Source: Fidelibacterota bacterium UBA6817 (lineage in GTDB: Bacteria > Fidelibacterota > Fidelibacteria > Fidelibacterales > Fidelibacteraceae). From it: a stretch of 9,622 nt of DNA. A program made the position numbers and the translations under genes. Position 1 is the stretch's first letter. Each line of letters begins with the position of its first letter. Below, piece after piece: positions 6,573 to 9,622 of the stretch. The notes beneath the pieces were generated by a model. That model worked only from the letters and a program-made list of their open reading frames with translations, made no database searches and was not told the DNA's origin. The stretch lies in assembly GCA_002452555.1 (NCBI GenBank), contig DKER01000141.1, positions 1 through 9,622 on the forward strand. Direction: 5' to 3'.

Positions 6573-7358
6573 ATGCCGATTACAAAAACATATCTATTGT
6601 TCTTTTGTATTTTACTTTCGTTTGTTCTTTCCTGCAGCGATAAAGAAACAGAATATCACTCCATTGTTTTAACCGGCGAAGAATACATACAGATAGGTCC
6701 TCATGACAGTCTGAACATTATTTCAGACGGAAACTGGTGCTTCGAACTTTTTTTTACGGCAGATACTCTTGAATTTCCTGAAAACAGAACTCTTTTTTCA
6801 ATCAATGAAACGCCGGGGAATCCAATTTTTTCCATCAATATTCTTCGGGATTCCATTTCGTACTGGTATGGAATCTTTGACGGTGACACTATTATAAATG
6901 CACAGGTGATTCACCCTGTCTGGAACAACGGTTTTCATTTTATGGCTGTGAATTTCAACTACAGAAACAGGCGTGCAGATGTATGGCTTGATCAAATGAA
7001 AATCGGGACGTGGAACGCTTATTCAAACCCGGTTCCCGGTCTGACACCAAATGTATTTTTCAGGGTTGGCAATTCAACTGCCGGAAATGCGGATAATTTT
7101 GCCGGTTTGATTGATGAATGCCGGTTATGGAATAAAACATTGACAGATGATCTCATTCTTTTCCACGGGAAAAATCCGGATAAACTTTCACTCCATTACG
7201 ACCGGGAAATAACCGATATCGGATTGCTGTCCGTCTGGCGCTTTAATCAGGATACCGGTCTTATTGTTCAGGATGAAGGCAGGGGAACAATTGATGCAGT
7301 CATCGTTGCACCGGCCGGCAGAATTTACAGAAGTTCCAAAAAAGCCATGCCGAAATAA
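6573..7358 (+). CDS. LamG/concanavalin-like domain lipoprotein
   Basis: This 261-residue protein is predicted to be exported and lipidated: a hydrophobic signal ('TYLLFFCILLSFVLSC') ends in V-L-S-C with C21 as the lipid site. The rest looks like one LamG/concanavalin A-like lectin fold (Laminin_G_3 type). It has early strands 'GNWCFELFFTADT', a central 'WNNGFHFMAVNFNYRNRRADVWLDQMKIG', and the hallmark 'FAGLIDECRLWNKTLTDDLI' near residues 170-190. Such domains bind glycans or proteins at surfaces; no enzyme domain is attached, so a binding or structural role is inferred. ATG 6573 comes one base after the preceding stop, with AGGA at 6563-6566. The mature protein is essentially a single domain, which is short for surface LamG proteins. 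Confidence 0.78.
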   Translation: MPITKTYLLFFCILLSFVLSCSDKETEYHSIVLTGEEYIQIGPHDSLNIISDGNWCFELFFTADTLEFPENRTLFSINETPGNPIFSINILRDSISYWYGIFDGDTIINAQVIHPVWNNGFHFMAVNFNYRNRRADVWLDQMKIGTWNAYSNPVPGLTPNVFFRVGNSTAGNADNFAGLIDECRLWNKTLTDDLILFHGKNPDKLSLHYDREITDIGLLSVWRFNQDTGLIVQDEGRGTIDAVIVAPAGRIYRSSKKAMPK

Positions 7359-7361
7359 GGA
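7357..7361 (+). promoter_or_regulatory. Probable ribosome binding site for the fused oxidoreductase
   Basis: AAGGA overlaps the stop of the LamG gene and lies 11 bases before ATG 7373, a longer than usual spacing. No better site is nearby. Confidence 0.35.
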
Positions 7362-7372
7362 ATTAAAGATAG

Positions 7373-9448
7373 ATGACTCACAGAATTACCGAACACCCCA
7401 TAATTGAAATACCTGAAAACCGGTCTTTGGTATCATTTACTTGCAACGGTAGTATTTACCATGGATATATGGGGGAACCGGTTGCATCCGCGCTGATAGC
7501 CAATGGGATAAAAGTCTTATCCCGTCATCCCCGTGACCATGCTGCAAAAGGCATTTATTGTTCCAACGGACAATGTTCTCATTGTACCGTTCTCATTAAC
7601 GGGAAACCTCAGAAATCTTGCATGATCCCGCTGAAAGAAAACATGAAAATCCAACTGCTTGAAACACTTCCGGAAATTCCGGAAGAGGATAACGCTTATC
7701 ACGGAGTAGCGCAGGATGAATTTTCATGTGATGTGTTGGTTATTGGGGGAGGACCTTCCGGTCTGACGGGAGCCTTGGAATGCGCCGATCTTGGTTTTTC
7801 TGTTATTATTGCTGAAGATAAAGAACGGCTGGGTGGAAAACTGCTATTACAGACACATAAATTTTTTGGATCTGTGGATGACTGTTATGCCGGGAGCCGG
7901 GGGACGGATATTGCCGTTATCCTGTCACAAAAGGTTCACAAACACCGAAATATTCGTGTTTTATCGAATACACCGGTTGTTGCTGTTTATAAAGACAAAT
8001 ATGCAGGCGTATTTATAGATAATAAGCGATATGGCCGCATTTCCTTTCAGGGATTGTTTATCAGTTCAGGTGCCCGGGAGAAATCCTTGATTTTTCCGGG
8101 AAATGACCTTCCGGGCGTATACGGCGCCGGTGCATTTCAGACACTGGTAAACCGTGATCTTGTGAAATCATCCGACCGCATATTTGTTGTTGGAAGCGGA
8201 AATGTGGGACTCATAGCAGCTTATCATGCTTTGCAGGCAGGGATTGAAGTGGCCGGAATCTGCGATATTCTTCCTCAGGTCAGCGGATATAAGGTCCATG
8301 CGGATAAAATCAGACGATTGGGTGTCCCGATAATACTCAAGCATACGATTCTTTCCGCGGAAGGGAGGGATGTGCTTGAAAAAATTACCATTGCTGAAGT
8401 GGATGATGAGTACAGGCCGTTGCTTCAGACAGCTAAATCCTTTAAAGTGGATACGCTGTTAATTGCCGCCGGATTAATTCCTATTGACGAAAACTACATA
8501 CTGGCTGAGACATTCAGCTTTCCCGCAGTCAAAGCAGGAGATGCAGGCGAAATTGCAGAAGCGTCATCTGCTATGTTTGGCGGCAGGGTGGCTGCAATTG
8601 AACTTGCCGGTAAATTGGGTAAAACGGTTTCTTTTCAAAAAGAGTTCTCCCAAAAGGCTGAGCTTTTGAAAAGCAAACCGGGTAAAATCCGGCCGGATCA
8701 AAAAATTGCTCTGACAGATACATTTCAACCCGTTATCCGGTGCTCGCAGGAAATTCCGTGCAATCCCTGTGTATCTGCCTGTCCTGTTCAATCAATACAG
8801 TTGAAACCGGTAAGAAACGATTTAATGGATATTCCTGAGTATACAGGAGGATGTACAGGTTGCGGAAAATGTGTTGCCATCTGTCCCGGTCTTGCCATAA
8901 TCCTTGCAAAAAAATCCGGCGACCAGGATTCGGAAATTGTATTGCCCTATGAACTGATTCCCAACTTCAGCACAGGAGATACCATTCCCCTTACAGACGG
9001 TGACGGACATGATATCTGTTTGGGAAGAGTCGTTCGTATCAGAAAGGATAAAAAGACAAATACACGTCTTATATCTGTTATTATTCCCCAAGCAGCTGCT
9101 CTTGATGCTGCAGGTATCCGAATCCAGGATTCCTCCGTTTCAGAATATGTGGCTGATCCGGCTCCTGAATATTTCCCTGACGATGCTATGGTTTGCCAAT
9201 GTGAACGGGTTACATCAGGTGATTTAATTCAGTTTATCCGTGAGCATCATATCCGGGATATGAATCAGTTAAAAATTCTCAGAGCAGGGATGGGAGCGTG
9301 CGGCGGTAAAAACTGCTCATCTCATTATCCGGCTCTTTTTAAAAAAGCTGGCGTTGATATTCGTCGTGTTGCCTCCAACCGATATAGACCTTTGAGTGTT
9401 GAAGTCCCTCTAAAATCCATAGTAAATGAAGAAGATGACCGCTTATGA
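7373..9448 (+). CDS. Multidomain [2Fe-2S]/FAD/4Fe-4S/BFD oxidoreductase, electron-transfer subunit of an amine dehydrogenase
   Basis: This 691-residue fusion is predicted to pass electrons from a partner flavoenzyme that oxidises an amino acid or amine. Domains in order: a HcnA-like ferredoxin with [2Fe-2S] ligands C63, C68, C71, C83; an FAD/NAD(P) pyridine-nucleotide-disulfide-type domain with 'GGGPSG' (125-130) and a second dinucleotide loop 'VVGSGNVG' (272-279), ending near 410; ferredoxin-type cysteines C457, C463, C466, C470 followed by P ('CSQEIPCNPCVSACP') and C494, C497, C500, C504 followed by P; a beta-rich stretch around 520-590; and a BFD-type [2Fe-2S] domain with C608, C610, C643, C648. 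In relatives (HcnA/HcnB, opine oxidase, dye-linked proline dehydrogenase) several of these modules are on separate subunits. No signal peptide is visible, so it is cytoplasmic. The ATGA overlap with the next FAD dehydrogenase strongly suggests one complex. The substrate cannot be read from the sequence. Confidence 0.85.
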   Translation: MTHRITEHPIIEIPENRSLVSFTCNGSIYHGYMGEPVASALIANGIKVLSRHPRDHAAKGIYCSNGQCSHCTVLINGKPQKSCMIPLKENMKIQLLETLPEIPEEDNAYHGVAQDEFSCDVLVIGGGPSGLTGALECADLGFSVIIAEDKERLGGKLLLQTHKFFGSVDDCYAGSRGTDIAVILSQKVHKHRNIRVLSNTPVVAVYKDKYAGVFIDNKRYGRISFQGLFISSGAREKSLIFPGNDLPGVYGAGAFQTLVNRDLVKSSDRIFVVGSGNVGLIAAYHALQAGIEVAGICDILPQVSGYKVHADKIRRLGVPIILKHTILSAEGRDVLEKITIAEVDDEYRPLLQTAKSFKVDTLLIAAGLIPIDENYILAETFSFPAVKAGDAGEIAEASSAMFGGRVAAIELAGKLGKTVSFQKEFSQKAELLKSKPGKIRPDQKIALTDTFQPVIRCSQEIPCNPCVSACPVQSIQLKPVRNDLMDIPEYTGGCTGCGKCVAICPGLAIILAKKSGDQDSEIVLPYELIPNFSTGDTIPLTDGDGHDICLGRVVRIRKDKKTNTRLISVIIPQAAALDAAGIRIQDSSVSEYVADPAPEYFPDDAMVCQCERVTSGDLIQFIREHHIRDMNQLKILRAGMGACGGKNCSSHYPALFKKAGVDIRRVASNRYRPLSVEVPLKSIVNEEDDRL

Positions 9449-9622
9449 AAGTCTTTGATATTGTTATAATCGGTGCCGGAAGCATTGGCGTTCCTTTAAG
9501 TTATTATCTAAGCCGGAAAGGGATAAACGTAGCAGTCATTGATAAACTTCCATCTGCTGGCAGGGGACAAAACAGGGCTGCAATCGGGGGAATCAGGGCC
9601 ACTCATTCTGATCCGGCAAAAA
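9445..9622 (+). CDS. FAD-dependent amino acid/amine dehydrogenase, N-terminal part (truncated by window end)
   Basis: Only the first 59 codons are in the window. They hold a DAO-type Rossmann fold for FAD: 'DIVIIGAGSIG' with G10-x-G12-x-x-G15, then 'INVAVIDK' with D33 as the likely ribose-binding acid. The following 'RAAIGGIRATHSDPAK' resembles the substrate- and FAD-contacting stretch of sarcosine oxidase beta, HcnC and proline/hydroxyproline dehydrogenase beta subunits. The ATG at 9445 overlaps the stop of the fused electron-transfer gene as ATGA. No strong ribosome site is seen, so translational coupling is likely. The rest, expected to be roughly 370-400 residues, lies beyond the window. 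It should be the catalytic half of the complex, oxidising a C-N bond of an amine or imino acid; the substrate is unknown. Confidence 0.8.
   Translation, partial: MKVFDIVIIGAGSIGVPLSYYLSRKGINVAVIDKLPSAGRGQNRAAIGGIRATHSDPAK

Overview
The window is a densely packed, all-plus-strand stretch of a bacterial chromosome with moderate-to-low GC (estimated by eye, not computed). Several genes carry lipoprotein or export signals, which suggests a diderm. The gene content (MtaB-type methylthiotransferase, dGK/dAK-type deoxynucleoside kinase, long-form RmlA, BCAT-type IlvE, PEGA and LamG envelope proteins) and the two or three TTG starts fit an uncultured FCB-type lineage such as the Calditrichota, Marinimicrobia or Cloacimonadota. 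This is inference; nothing in the window is a definitive taxonomic marker.

Region 1 (2-4104) is a tight run of four genes. It begins with the 3' part of a LeuC/aconitase-like protein that keeps the family fold but has lost every visible iron-sulfur-cluster cysteine and active-site motif, so it looks like a pseudoenzyme. The next gene, directly abutting, is a long-form glucose-1-phosphate thymidylyltransferase with a left-handed beta-helix tail. It is followed by the tRNA methylthiotransferase MtaB and a deoxynucleoside kinase that overlaps mtaB by 4 bases. The last three are recognisable functions with no obvious shared pathway.

Region 2 (4105-4264) is the only real intergenic gap, 160 bp. 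It holds a candidate sigma-70-like promoter and a ribosome binding site for the next gene.

Region 3 (4265-9622) is a second co-directional run. It opens with a branched-chain aminotransferase (IlvE). A small hairpin followed by T9 lies just past the ilvE stop and may be an intrinsic terminator or attenuator; it overlaps the start region of the next gene. Three small envelope proteins follow with overlaps or 1-bp gaps: a PEGA-like membrane protein, a lipoprotein with four 12-residue repeats, and a LamG-like lipoprotein. The run ends with a 691-residue electron-transfer flavoprotein joining [2Fe-2S], FAD/NAD, two ferredoxin-type clusters and a BFD-type [2Fe-2S] domain. It overlaps by ATGA the start of its probable catalytic partner, an FAD amino-acid/amine dehydrogenase cut by the window edge. 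Together the last two resemble the HcnABC / opine oxidase / dye-linked proline dehydrogenase group of amine-oxidising complexes.

The most notable observations are the cluster-less LeuC-like protein coupled to a sugar nucleotidyltransferase gene, the five-module fusion with its dehydrogenase partner, and the trio of envelope proteins placed between ilvE and this oxidoreductase. No RNA genes, insertion sequences, CRISPR arrays or long DNA repeats were seen.
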